From assembly GCA_020635175.1 (NCBI GenBank), contig JACKAH010000003.1, forward strand, positions 77,742-141,741: 64,000 nucleotides of DNA, in the 5' to 3' direction. The DNA is from Deltaproteobacteria bacterium (GTDB taxonomy: Bacteria; Bdellovibrionota_C; UBA2361; J135). This document shows, piece after piece, positions 51,821-61,005 of this stretch. The stretch's first letter is position 1. Each line of letters opens with the position of its first letter. The notes beneath the pieces are model-generated. The model made no database searches. It was not told where the DNA came from and was given only the letters and a program-made list of their open reading frames with translations. The translations under genes were made by a program, and so were the position numbers.

Positions 51821-52213
51821 ACGTCATCCTACTACGATATCTCACAGATCCAAATACTCCATATCTAAATCGCAGCAATGTTACTGTAATCGCTGAGGGA
51901 GCTTCTAGTGGCGTCCCTAAATTGGTTGCAGAGTTCTTAGCTTAAAGCTCTCATACTCTAAATTATGCTTTGTCTCTAGAATTCCTAAAACAAAAGTTTA
52001 AGAACCACCACCGCTGAGATCGCACCCAATAATCTAACTATCTGGAAACTTTTCAGGAAGATCTACGAGAATTTCTCGAGTATAGAATGGTTCGCTATGA
52101 AGACTAAATACCCGCCAGAAGCGAGAGAAAATTCATAGTTAACCGAATAAAAAGAGTTTTAGGTGTATTGTATTGTACACCTAATAGGTGTACAATGTAA
52201 GTGTTGCTAGATA
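51821..52213. other. 393-base intergenic region upstream of the toxin-antitoxin pair
   Basis: No gene recognised. AT-rich and without long open frames. Contains a short palindrome CGAGAA-T-TTCTCG (52066-52078) and, just before the toxin gene, the operator described separately. The start of the region might carry the promoter of the minus-strand DUF4442 gene. Confidence 0.5.
52160..52195 (+). promoter_or_regulatory. Operator palindrome of the toxin-antitoxin operon
   Basis: TTGTACACCTA (52173-52183), one base, TAGGTGTACAA (52185-52195): a perfect 23-base palindrome 18 bases before the toxin ATG. A third half-site, TAGGTGTA at 52160-52167, makes a second inverted repeat with TACACCTA at 52176-52183. 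Such paired sites are typical for autorepression by an XRE-type antitoxin. Confidence 0.75.
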
Positions 52214-52492
52214 ATGATCAAAGAAGTTCGGCTTTCAAAGCAAGCGCGTAAAGCATTGCATAAGGTCCCAAAGTACATTGTTCAAAAGTTGATGCTTTGG
52301 GTAGATGATGTTGAAAAGAGAGGAATTGAAAAAGTAAGAGAGATTCCTGGCTATCATGATGAACCTCTACTGGGTGAACGAAAAGGTCAGCGTGCTATAC
52401 GGCTCAGTCGCGGGTACAGAGCGATTTATGAAGTTCGAAAGCAAGTAATAGAGTTTATTCAAGTAGAAGAGGTGCATAAACATGAGTACTAA
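52214..52492 (+). CDS. RelE/ParE-superfamily (HigB-like) toxin
   Basis: 92 residues of a compact basic toxin: LSKQARKALHKVPKYIVQKLMLWVDDV and RKGQRAIRLSRGYRAIYEV, the helical hairpin and beta-core of RelE-type mRNA interferases. It precedes the antitoxin, as in HigBA pairs, and overlaps it by 11 bases. Cleavage of translated mRNA is inferred from the family. Confidence 0.88.
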   Translation: MIKEVRLSKQARKALHKVPKYIVQKLMLWVDDVEKRGIEKVREIPGYHDEPLLGERKGQRAIRLSRGYRAIYEVRKQVIEFIQVEEVHKHEY

Positions 52493-52808
52493 AAAGAGGA
52501 GAGGTTCAAAAAGTGAATCAATGAGTTTTCTGGAGTCCCTTGCTGGAGAGGAGTTTTCTTTTGCAGCTCTTTTGAAGTCTATAAGGAAAGGCGAAGGGTT
52601 ATCTCAAGTTGAGTTTGCAGAGCTACTAGGAATTTCACGCTCTCACCTTTGCGATATCGAAAAGGGAAGAAAAGCCGTAAGCCCTGCACGAGCAGCTCAG
52701 TTTGCGAATGTTCTCGAATACTCACCAGAGCAATTTGTGCGGATAGTATTGCAGGAACAGCTTGATAATGCAGGGCTTAAAATCAAGGTAGAGTTAAGGG
52801 CAGCCTGA
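52482..52808 (+). CDS. XRE-family helix-turn-helix antitoxin (HigA-like)
   Basis: 108 residues. The HTH lies at about 42-75 (SIRKGEGLSQVEFAELLGISRSHLCDIEKGRKAVSPA), the C-terminal part is helical. It would neutralise the toxin and repress the operon through the upstream palindrome. The ATG lies within the toxin gene's end (11-base overlap). Its stop overlaps the 3' end of the minus-strand gene that follows. Confidence 0.88.
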   Translation: MSTKKRRGSKSESMSFLESLAGEEFSFAALLKSIRKGEGLSQVEFAELLGISRSHLCDIEKGRKAVSPARAAQFANVLEYSPEQFVRIVLQEQLDNAGLKIKVELRAA

Positions 52809-53333
52809 ATTAGACTTCTTTTCTCTTATGATCTCCTCGAGCTCTTTTTTGATGGATCTTGGGAGATCGTTGTCAGTACTTAAAGGAAACTTTATTTCAG
52901 ATCTATAGGCTGCTGGTCCGTGTCCTCTGCCCAGGCATATCGTCACTTTGTATTGCTTTATCTGAAAGTCACTTCCCTCATGTGTATAGCCTATATTTAG
53001 ATTTTCTAACGCTTCTTTCAAAAGAGCAGCAGCTTCATGCTCTTCGCAGAAGTAAATTGAGAACTGCCGATCTCCAATAATATTTTGCATTATTCTTGCT
53101 GCTAAGAATCCGATCAAAAAAAGAAAGGGCACTAAAAAGTACTGGCTTGTGATACAAAAGATGCTTGTAAGAGCAAGTATAAATATTACTTGATTGAGCT
53201 TTGTTGAATCGGCAGTTTCTTCAATGTACATAGCGCGATTCTTTGTGGTGTAATTTAGTACTAGGAAGATTGCCCCCATACCAACGGCTAGCATCCCTAT
53301 TCCATAGGCTATCTCGTTTAGTTCAGCAATCAT
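52794..53333 (-). CDS. Hypothetical membrane protein
   Basis: 179 residues. Three probable transmembrane helices in the first 85 residues (IGMLAVGMGAIFLVLN; VIFILALTSIFCITSQYFLVPFLFLIGFLAARI), then a cytoplasmic alpha/beta domain (about 90-179: EEHEAAALLKEALENLNIGYTHEG). No family recognised. It ends five bases upstream of the spoVR stop and overlaps the antitoxin by 15 bases in a convergent arrangement, so it may be translated at the end of the prkA operon only if read-through occurs. Confidence 0.6.
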   Translation of the reverse strand: MIAELNEIAYGIGMLAVGMGAIFLVLNYTTKNRAMYIEETADSTKLNQVIFILALTSIFCITSQYFLVPFLFLIGFLAARIMQNIIGDRQFSIYFCEEHEAAALLKEALENLNIGYTHEGSDFQIKQYKVTICLGRGHGPAAYRSEIKFPLSTDNDLPRSIKKELEEIIREKKSNSGCP

Positions 53334-53338
53334 TCTAC

Positions 53339-54841
53339 TTAGGAAGCGTCTTCGTCTGATTCGTCGTCGTTTTTCTTGTTCTTATCAAGACGCTCTATCT
53401 TAAGTGCGTCTCCCACAAGTTTTAAGAGGCTCTTACGACCGTTTACATTAGTTTCTAACACAACTTCTCTCATCCAAAGCTTGCTAACGTGACGTAGGGT
53501 ATGTTCAGCATGCTCTAGCTGTAGATCTCTACCATCATGGTAATGTTTTAAGTATAAAGTGCGCTTTTGTCCAAAGTCAGCATCTTCAACTTTGATAATT
53601 GGAATACCAGCAGAGCCTACACTATTTACAAGTGTATTCTTAACCTGCTGCCATTGTTCATCGTCTGAGACTTTTGTAACAATTCTTTCTTTGCCACGCT
53701 TTTCATGTTGAAACAGATTTAGTTCACGCATGATATCAGGAGTTAAAAAGCGCCGTAAAAATGAGCTGTCACGATCTGACTCTCTAATTTCAAAGATCTT
53801 TTTACGACCTGGAGTTTCTCGTTCGTCCATGCTTGAAACATCATTAGGAGGAGTATCATCTGTGAATTCACGACCAGTATCTCCTTCGTTCCAGCGACGC
53901 TCAATGTCATGCCACATGATAAATCCGAGGTGGTATGGATTAAGGCCACCAGGAGTTGGACGTAATACCTGGTTGTGTCGAACCATAAACTCAAAGTGAA
54001 GTTCTTGCGGAAGTTTTAATTCATTAAGAATCTTATGATGCCAGTAACTAGCCCAACCCTCGTTCATGATCTTAGTTTCGATCTGAGGCATGAAGTACTT
54101 AGTTTCCTTCTCCACGATTAAAAGTAGATCACGCTTCCATTCAGGTATGTAAGGGTTATAGCGCGCAATAAAGCTTAAAAGATCTTCCTCAGGCTCAAGT
54201 GGGATTCGATTAAGCTCGGGAGGAGTGTACTCAGGTTTTGGGTGGATCTCTGCATATTCATCAACAGGAGGTTGCGATCTTTCCCAGGCTCTATACTGCT
54301 GCTCTGCAGGGGAGAGCTTGCGAATAGCTAGGTTCCTAGAGCATTGGTACGAGACAGAATGTGCATGATCTAGGAAATCCTCAACTGCTTCAACTCCAAT
54401 TGAAGGATCTTCAATGTAAGAGTCAATGCGGTTAGCATGATTCTTAAACATCTCAAGCGTGTATTCAGCTTTTGTCCCAGAGGTAAATGTAAAATTGTTT
54501 GCAAAGAAATCGTTGTGTCCGTATACGTGTGCAATAGTTAGGATCTGAAGTAAAAGACTATTGTCTCTCATCAGGTAAGCTAAGCAGGGGTTTGAGTTTA
54601 TGACCATCTCATATGGCAACCCAGCTACACCATAATCATAGAGAGTCTTTTGTTTTTCGAAGCTTTTACCGTAAGACCAGTGAGCGTAACGAGAAGGCAT
54701 ACCAGAGTAGGCCATAAAACCTATCATCTCATTATGGTCACAAACGTCGAATTCTTGTGGATAGCAATTTAGACCGTAGTGATCAACGAGCTCTAAGATT
54801 CGCTCGTTCCATTCCTGCATTGTTTTAACACTTACTGTCAT
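53339..54841 (-). CDS. spoVR: SpoVR family protein (YcgB-like)
   Basis: 500 residues. Characteristic parts: MPSRYAHWSYGKSFEKQKTLY, ALINSNP-like MVINSNPCLAYLMRDNS, NEGWASYWHHKILNEL, and GLNPYHLGFIMWHDIERR. SpoVR was found as a spore-cortex factor in Bacillus, but orthologues (YcgB) occur widely with PrkA and YeaH, as here. Biochemical role unknown. Last gene of the prkA operon on the minus strand, 10 bases after yeaH. Confidence 0.94.
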   Translation of the reverse strand: MTVSVKTMQEWNERILELVDHYGLNCYPQEFDVCDHNEMIGFMAYSGMPSRYAHWSYGKSFEKQKTLYDYGVAGLPYEMVINSNPCLAYLMRDNSLLLQILTIAHVYGHNDFFANNFTFTSGTKAEYTLEMFKNHANRIDSYIEDPSIGVEAVEDFLDHAHSVSYQCSRNLAIRKLSPAEQQYRAWERSQPPVDEYAEIHPKPEYTPPELNRIPLEPEEDLLSFIARYNPYIPEWKRDLLLIVEKETKYFMPQIETKIMNEGWASYWHHKILNELKLPQELHFEFMVRHNQVLRPTPGGLNPYHLGFIMWHDIERRWNEGDTGREFTDDTPPNDVSSMDERETPGRKKIFEIRESDRDSSFLRRFLTPDIMRELNLFQHEKRGKERIVTKVSDDEQWQQVKNTLVNSVGSAGIPIIKVEDADFGQKRTLYLKHYHDGRDLQLEHAEHTLRHVSKLWMREVVLETNVNGRKSLLKLVGDALKIERLDKNKKNDDESDEDAS

Positions 54842-54851
54842 ATCCTAAATC

Positions 54852-56084
54852 CTATGGAGAGGCAGCTCCTGCTCCCTCTGAAGTAGTAGTTTTTTGAGCA
54901 CCAGCATTACTAAAGGCACCACTTCTATCTTTAGTTAAAAAGCTCTTAAATCCAGTCCAAAGATCTTCTTTCTTTTCAATTAATACAGTCTTGAAGTTAT
55001 CAGCTGTAATCTTACCAAAGATATCAAGCATGCTGCCGCTATAGTAAGCGCTTCCAGAAGGCTTAATCTCTCCGTATCCAAAAAGATTACAGACTTCGCA
55101 AAGCTCATCAGCTGCCTTTAAAGCTTTTTCATTGTCACTGTAGAAGTTGTCCCCGTCTGAGCAATGAAAAGCGTAGATATTCCAAAGCGAAGGGTGGTAA
55201 CGTTCATTGATTATATCTAGCGCTTTTAAATATCCTGAGGAGATATACGTTCCACCAGACTCTACTTTATGAAAGAAGTCTTCTTCAGTAACCTCTTTAG
55301 CCTCTGTGTGATGCGCTATAAAGACAACATCCACATTTACATATTTCTGTTTTACAAATTGATAGAGTAAGAAATAGAAGCTACGTGCTAAGTACTTCTT
55401 AACTGTCCCCATTGAGCCAGAGGTGTCCATGATGCACATAACAACGGCATTAGAGATCTCTTTAGTGTCTTTAACGATATGGTGATAGCTCATATCGTCT
55501 TTGTGAAAAGGGAAGCGCTGCTCGTCTTCGTTATACTCAGGCCTTGATTTAGCTACAGCAATTTTACGCTTAATGCGGTTTTTAGCTGTTTCTTTTTTAT
55601 CTAGACGTGGGCGTATGCCGACTCTTCTTTTTCCTTTGCGACGCATCGCTTGATCAGAGAGAACCTCACGTAAAGATTTCTTCTCTAAATCTGGAAGTTC
55701 AAGATCTTCAAACATGATGTAGATTAACTCTTCAAGAGTTACATCAGTTTCAAAGGCGTCAACACCAGGTTGGTCTCCAGGACCGCCAGTAGCATTTGGA
55801 TCGCCAGGCTTGCCTTTCTGAACAACATCACCGGCCTTTTCTTCGCCATTACCTTGAGCTACTCCAGGAGGGTTGTCTCCATAGATAAACTTGTATTCTT
55901 TGACAGAGCGGATAGGGATCTTGATGATCTTGCCTTTGTCACGACCGATGATCGATTCCTCAGAGAGAATATCGGCGATATTGTCTCTAATACTACTCTT
56001 GATCTTCTGTCTATGACGCTGCCTATCTTTAGCGCTCCTGTCAGAGCGTTGTGACGAGGAGGTATAGGGCCTAAAGATTGTCAT
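54852..56084 (-). CDS. yeaH: YeaH/YhbH family (DUF444) protein
   Basis: 410 residues. The N-terminus is highly basic (RSDRSAKDRQRHRQKIKSSIRDNIADILSEESI), then a linker with Gly/Pro/Asn and a vWA-like domain with the MIDAS motif MDTSGSMG near residue 215, ending in a basic C-terminus. Members are co-transcribed with the PrkA kinase and may be part of its signalling complex. Starts seven bases after the prkA stop. Confidence 0.92.
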   Translation of the reverse strand: MTIFRPYTSSSQRSDRSAKDRQRHRQKIKSSIRDNIADILSEESIIGRDKGKIIKIPIRSVKEYKFIYGDNPPGVAQGNGEEKAGDVVQKGKPGDPNATGGPGDQPGVDAFETDVTLEELIYIMFEDLELPDLEKKSLREVLSDQAMRRKGKRRVGIRPRLDKKETAKNRIKRKIAVAKSRPEYNEDEQRFPFHKDDMSYHHIVKDTKEISNAVVMCIMDTSGSMGTVKKYLARSFYFLLYQFVKQKYVNVDVVFIAHHTEAKEVTEEDFFHKVESGGTYISSGYLKALDIINERYHPSLWNIYAFHCSDGDNFYSDNEKALKAADELCEVCNLFGYGEIKPSGSAYYSGSMLDIFGKITADNFKTVLIEKKEDLWTGFKSFLTKDRSGAFSNAGAQKTTTSEGAGAASP

Positions 56085-56090
56085 AAGGTT

Positions 56091-58016
56091 TTAGTCTTTC
56101 CAGAGGTTGTTAGCAGCATACTTTAAGATTGTATCGATACAGCTTGGCGGATATCCGTTTTTGATAAGCTGTTCAACCATTCTATCGTATTTAGTTGCTT
56201 GTTCGTCATCACGAGTCTTAGCCTTCGTAATGATTCTTGAAACATCACGTACAGATGACATGAGTTTCTTTTCAATAGCCTCTTTAAGTGGCTCGTAGCT
56301 TTCGTATGAAATACTTTCGCCATTACGACTTGCAGACCAGAGGTAAGAGATGACTTCTTGTCTAAATCCATCACAAGCAGTGCCGATGATTGCAATCTGC
56401 TCTTCGATAGACTTCATAAAGCCTTCATCTGGTTCAAGCTCCTGACCAGTGCTGCTATCCTTAACTTTCTTCTTGTTCACGTATGCTTCTGCGTGATCAA
56501 GGTAGTTTTGGAATAGCGACTCAGCTTGTTCTTGGTAAGAGTAGACAAAAGCTTTCGTGATCTCTCTCTCCAGAACTTGCAGGTACTCTTTATGTAAAGT
56601 GTCCTGTAAGAATTCTAGGTAGCGTTTGCGTGCATCGTCAGGTAGGTCAGTTTCTTTAACCATCTGAACTAGCGATTCACGTACGCTAATAGGATGTATA
56701 CAGTTATCTTTGATGTTGTCAGATAAAGCGTTGTCGAGAGCTTTCATGATAAAGCGAGTAGAGATACCGGTCATACCTTCATCTCTTGCTTCTTCTTTAA
56801 GCTCAAGTACATCGATCTTTTTAGTCTTACCTTTCTCTACAACTTCTTCACCGTTATAGAGTTTAAGTTTTGTCATCAGATCGCATTTGTTGGTTGGCTG
56901 CAATCTTGTCAAAATTGCAAACATTGATGCAATTTCAATTGTATGTGGCGCAACGTCTGCGTTGAACTTAGAGTTTCTAATAATCTTTTTATAGATCTTA
57001 ACTTCTTCTGAGAGTTGTAAGTTGTACGGAACTTTCACAACAACGATACGGTCTAAGATAGCTTCGTTAGTGTGATCGCTCTTGAACTTGTACCACTCAG
57101 CTTCGTTTGAGTGAGCAACAATACAGGTATCAACATAGATCATCCCGTGACGTCCAGGTGCAGGGATGTGTTTTTCTTGTGTCGCTGTAATCATTGCATG
57201 TAGGTATTCAGTCTCGTTCTTGAATACCTCAATAAACTCAACCATACCTCGGTTACCAACGTTTAGAGCTCCTGATAAATCAAGTACTCTTGGGTCACCT
57301 TCTGAGTAAATATCTAGTTTAGAAATGTCCTCACCACCGATTAGTACGCTTGTATCTTGATTGTTTGGATCTACTGGTGGGACAACACCGACACCTCTAC
57401 GAGCACGGATACTAAAGTCCATAGTTCGAACAGGCATCTCTTCCCAACGACCTTGGAACTCTTCTTTTAGTCGGTAACGACAGATAGGGCAGAGGTCACC
57501 TTCGATGTCGCAATCGAGCATCTTTTTAAATTCATCACGTAAGTGTCTTGGTACAAGGTGCAGTGCTTCCTCATACATTGGGCATCCATCGATTGCATAA
57601 AAGCTTACACTTTCGAGTCCAGCTTTTAGCTTTTCAACAAGTGAGCTTTTACCTGAACCAACAGGTCCAACTAGATAAAGTACCTGTCTACTTTCTTCTC
57701 CTTTTAGGGAGGCAGAATGGAAATAACGCACAATTTGACTTAGTGTTTTGTGCATTCCAAAGAACTCATCTCTAAAAAAGTTATACTCTTTTAAAGTGTT
57801 TCCTCTATGTAGTCTTTTGAGCTTTGGGTTTTCATCTAGGTTGATCTCATCAACCCCGAATCCGTTGATTAGATCATGGATTCTTTTGTGGGCAAGTTTG
57901 GCAATTGTTGCGTCCTCTTTAACAAGGTCGAGGTACTCAAGCATTGTGCCTTTCCAAATCTTTTTAGTACGTCCTTCTCTGTCTTGCTGAATGATTTTCT
58001 CAAAATCCTCTGACAT
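56091..58016 (-). CDS. prkA: PrkA-type serine protein kinase (YeaG-like) with AAA+ domain
   Basis: 641 residues. N-terminal AAA+ domain with Walker A LVGPVGSGKSSLVEKL (about 115-130), CPICRYR for possible metal binding, Walker-B-like MIYVDTCIVAHSNE and VVKVPYNLQ; the C-terminal ~200 residues contain the PrkA kinase-like domain. In Escherichia coli the YeaG-YeaH pair acts in nitrogen starvation and stationary phase. First gene of the prkA-yeaH-spoVR operon. Confidence 0.94.
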   Translation of the reverse strand: MSEDFEKIIQQDREGRTKKIWKGTMLEYLDLVKEDATIAKLAHKRIHDLINGFGVDEINLDENPKLKRLHRGNTLKEYNFFRDEFFGMHKTLSQIVRYFHSASLKGEESRQVLYLVGPVGSGKSSLVEKLKAGLESVSFYAIDGCPMYEEALHLVPRHLRDEFKKMLDCDIEGDLCPICRYRLKEEFQGRWEEMPVRTMDFSIRARRGVGVVPPVDPNNQDTSVLIGGEDISKLDIYSEGDPRVLDLSGALNVGNRGMVEFIEVFKNETEYLHAMITATQEKHIPAPGRHGMIYVDTCIVAHSNEAEWYKFKSDHTNEAILDRIVVVKVPYNLQLSEEVKIYKKIIRNSKFNADVAPHTIEIASMFAILTRLQPTNKCDLMTKLKLYNGEEVVEKGKTKKIDVLELKEEARDEGMTGISTRFIMKALDNALSDNIKDNCIHPISVRESLVQMVKETDLPDDARKRYLEFLQDTLHKEYLQVLEREITKAFVYSYQEQAESLFQNYLDHAEAYVNKKKVKDSSTGQELEPDEGFMKSIEEQIAIIGTACDGFRQEVISYLWSASRNGESISYESYEPLKEAIEKKLMSSVRDVSRIITKAKTRDDEQATKYDRMVEQLIKNGYPPSCIDTILKYAANNLWKD

Positions 58017-58327
58017 GCTTCCTCTACCAAGGTGTAAACGTTAACCGGTAAGACTCAACTACTTCCCATATGAGTTCCTTCATCTCTCAGACTAGAGTTA
58101 ACTTGTCTGAGGCGCAAGGGAACTTGTAAGCGCAAACTCTTGCTTTGAATACATTTTCCCTACTGTTTGGATGTCCTGGCTTACCAATTCGGTGCACGCA
58201 CACAGGTCACTAGCAACCCATAAGCGAGACGCAGTTTTAATATCGGTGGGGGGTTAAGTGTTGTTTAGGTTAGTCGGCAGTTTAGTAGGGAGACTGATAA
58301 ATTAATCAGTTTAGGCCCTAGTTAAAA
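58017..58327. other. Intergenic region upstream of prkA
   Basis: No gene seen; this region should hold the promoter of the prkA operon, reading leftward. Short inverted repeats ACTGAT/ATCAGT (around 58291-58308) and CTAGTT/AACTAG (around 58318-58331) are near its right end. No sigma-54 type GG-GC boxes were found by eye. Confidence 0.45.
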
Positions 58328-58525
58328 CTAGCACTTTGGAAGCGGATTCTTAGCTATGTGAATCTCAATTATCGTAGTTTCCTCTCTAGATGTGTTTTCT
58401 CCGAGCTTTTTTAGCATAAGATCGAAGAAATTAAGCGGAAGTACACAATGAGGAGCGTGGCTTTCCAACTGGGAATTTTCACTAGATAGCTTAGAACCTA
58501 TGAGATGGTTTTCTTTCTCAGACAT
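58328..58525 (-). CDS. Small hypothetical protein
   Basis: 65 residues from the ATG at 58525 (MSEKENHLIGSKLSSENSQ...), with GGGAAG about 8 bases upstream. Acidic N-terminal half, two cysteines (HC and KC). No family recognised; a gene is plausible but not certain because the frame is short and isolated in an otherwise non-coding 730-base region. Confidence 0.35.
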   Translation of the reverse strand: MSEKENHLIGSKLSSENSQLESHAPHCVLPLNFFDLMLKKLGENTSREETTIIEIHIAKNPLPKC

Positions 58526-58744
58526 AACAACTTCCCTATTTACAATCATCAAATAAGCAATTCTTACTGTATTTAGGTATTATATAGTGCTTTTCCGTAC
58601 AAAGTCTACAAAATTCCTAAAAATCTCACGATCTTAGAGCGATCATTCGGTATTCAAAGAATCAATGGATTATAGACTTGATTTTATTGAAAATATGGGG
58701 AAAGACATAACTACCAAAATGTTATTTTAACCCCCTGATACTCT
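58526..58744. other. AT-rich leader upstream of purL
   Basis: No gene. Very AT-rich, presumably containing the promoters of purL (plus) and of the small minus-strand frame. No PurR-like palindrome recognised by eye. Confidence 0.4.
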
Positions 58745-61000
58745 ATGAAATCACCTGAATGGCTGAGAACTGCTACATTAGAGGACGCTTTAAGTAGTGG
58801 TCTGAAAGAAAACGAATTTTCCTCAATTCTAGAGGTACTTGGCAGAGATGTTAATCTTGTTGAGCTTGGTATCTTTTCAGCACTTTATTCTGAGCACTGT
58901 TCTTATAAGAGCACTAAGGTTCATCTAAAAACTCTTCCAACAACTGGAGAGCGTGTCATCCATGGTCCTGGAGAAAATGCTGGGGTGGTTGATATCGGTG
59001 ATGGTCAAGCAGTTGCCTTTAAAGTTGAGAGTCACAACCATCCAACATTTATTGAACCGTATCAGGGTGCAGCTACAGGTGTAGGTGGAATCCTTCGAGA
59101 TGTTTTTACAATGGGAGCGCGACCGCTTGCGCTGATGAATGGCCTTAGGTTTGGTGAGGCTAAGAATGAGCGCACAAGTTATCTCTTAAGCAACGCTGTT
59201 GCTGGAATCGGGGATTACGGAAATTGCATGGGCATTCCAACAGTCGCTGGAGAGCTTTTCTTTCATAAGTCTTACAACGGAAACTGTCTCGTAAACGCTT
59301 TCGCTCTAGGTCTGGTGGATACTGATAAGATCTTCTTGGGTGAGGCCTCAGGGGTTGGTAATCCAATCCTATATGTAGGCTCAAAAACAGGACGTGATGG
59401 TATTCATGGTGCGACTATGGCGTCTGAAGAGTTTGATGATAGCTCTGATGAGAAGAGGCCTACGGTTCAAGTTGGTGATCCATTTCAAGAAAAATTACTT
59501 TTAGAAGCCTGCTTAGAGATCATGCAGGGTGATGCGGTAGTCGGTATTCAAGATATGGGCGCTGCCGGCTTAACTAGCTCTGCTTATGAAATGGCATCGC
59601 GCGCTGGCACAGGAATTAAGATGGAGCTTGACAAGGTTCCACAACGCGAAGAGGGGATGAACCCATATGAGCTAATGCTTTCTGAATCTCAAGAGAGAAT
59701 GTTGTTGATAGCTCATGCTGGTAGAGAGCATGAAGTCGTCGAGGTCTTCCAACGCTGGGGTCTAGATGCTGTTCAGATCGGCACAGTTATTGAGGGTGGC
59801 AGTGTAGAGCTTTATTGGCATGGAGATCTGATCTCATCAATGCCGGTAGATGTTTTGGTTAACAATGCTCCACAGTATAGATGGCCTGAAGCTGAGCCTG
59901 CTGATTTTGAATCTCGTTTTCAGTTCTCTGTTGATGACATTGAAGAACCTGAAAATTTAAACCAAGTCTGGTTAGAGATGATAGGGCATATAAACCTTTG
60001 CTCACGTCAGCAGGTTTATGACCAATACGATTCCTCCGTTAGGACCAATACAGTTTTACACCCAGGATCAGACTCAGGCTTGATTAGGGTTAAGCGTGAG
60101 AATGGGCCAGAAAAAGGTGTTGCAATGACCCTTGATTGTAACTCTCGCTATTGTGGAATTGATCCACATCAAGGTGCAGCTCAGACTGTGGCTGAGAGTT
60201 ATCGCAACATCAGCGCTACAGGAGCTTTACCGATAGGTGTATCTGACTGTTTGAATTTTGGTAGTCCTGAGAAACCTGAAGGTATGTGGCAGATAGCAGA
60301 AGCTGTCAGAGGCATGGGTGAAGCATGCAGGGCGTTTGAGGTGCCAATAGTAAGTGGTAATGCCAGTCTTTATAACGAGACAAAGGGAACTGCTATTTTA
60401 CCAACCCCGACAATCGCTATGGTAGGTTTAATAAATGATGCTTCAAAAGCGGTCTCTTCTCATTTTAAATCAGATGGTGATGCAGTCTTAGTTTTTGGTG
60501 AGACCTTTGAAGAGCTTGGTGGAAGTGAGTACCTAGGCTCTCACTTCGGAATAGAAAGAGGTAAGCTACCAGTGCTTGATTACGACCTTGAAGTTGCTAC
60601 AGCTAATTTCATTAGAAGCCTAATTGAGGACGGTTTGCTTAAATCAGCACATGACATATCCTCTGGTGGACTAGCAGCCGCTTTAACTGAATGTTGCTTT
60701 TCTCGCTACGGCAAGATAGGGGCAACACTGAAGGTAGAACAGTTTGCTAAGTCTAGAGAGACACAGCACGAAACTGAAAGACGAGACACATTGCTTTTTT
60801 CCGAAACTGGTGCCAGATATGTCGTCTCTTGCGATTCGACAAAGCTTGATCAGGTGCGTAAGCGTGCAGAGCAGGCTGATGTTGTGATAGGCTTAAGCGG
60901 TAAGGTTGGTGGAAAGAGTATTAAGATTGATGAGGTTGCCGAGCTTGATCTAGATCAAGCCTATGCAGCGTGGCGTGATGGATTAACATCTCTAATTTAG
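58745..61000 (+). CDS. purL: Phosphoribosylformylglycinamidine synthase II (PurL, short form)
   Basis: 751 residues, the small PurL form that needs separate PurQ and PurS, which are not in the window. ATP-dependent conversion of FGAR to FGAM. Motifs: [54 protein letters not shown] and [13 protein letters not shown]. Six bases separate it from purF. Confidence 0.97.
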   Translation: MKSPEWLRTATLEDALSSGLKENEFSSILEVLGRDVNLVELGIFSALYSEHCSYKSTKVHLKTLPTTGERVIHGPGENAGVVDIGDGQAVAFKVESHNHPTFIEPYQGAATGVGGILRDVFTMGARPLALMNGLRFGEAKNERTSYLLSNAVAGIGDYGNCMGIPTVAGELFFHKSYNGNCLVNAFALGLVDTDKIFLGEASGVGNPILYVGSKTGRDGIHGATMASEEFDDSSDEKRPTVQVGDPFQEKLLLEACLEIMQGDAVVGIQDMGAAGLTSSAYEMASRAGTGIKMELDKVPQREEGMNPYELMLSESQERMLLIAHAGREHEVVEVFQRWGLDAVQIGTVIEGGSVELYWHGDLISSMPVDVLVNNAPQYRWPEAEPADFESRFQFSVDDIEEPENLNQVWLEMIGHINLCSRQQVYDQYDSSVRTNTVLHPGSDSGLIRVKRENGPEKGVAMTLDCNSRYCGIDPHQGAAQTVAESYRNISATGALPIGVSDCLNFGSPEKPEGMWQIAEAVRGMGEACRAFEVPIVSGNASLYNETKGTAILPTPTIAMVGLINDASKAVSSHFKSDGDAVLVFGETFEELGGSEYLGSHFGIERGKLPVLDYDLEVATANFIRSLIEDGLLKSAHDISSGGLAAALTECCFSRYGKIGATLKVEQFAKSRETQHETERRDTLLFSETGARYVVSCDSTKLDQVRKRAEQADVVIGLSGKVGGKSIKIDEVAELDLDQAYAAWRDGLTSLI

Positions 61001-61005
61001 GAGAT

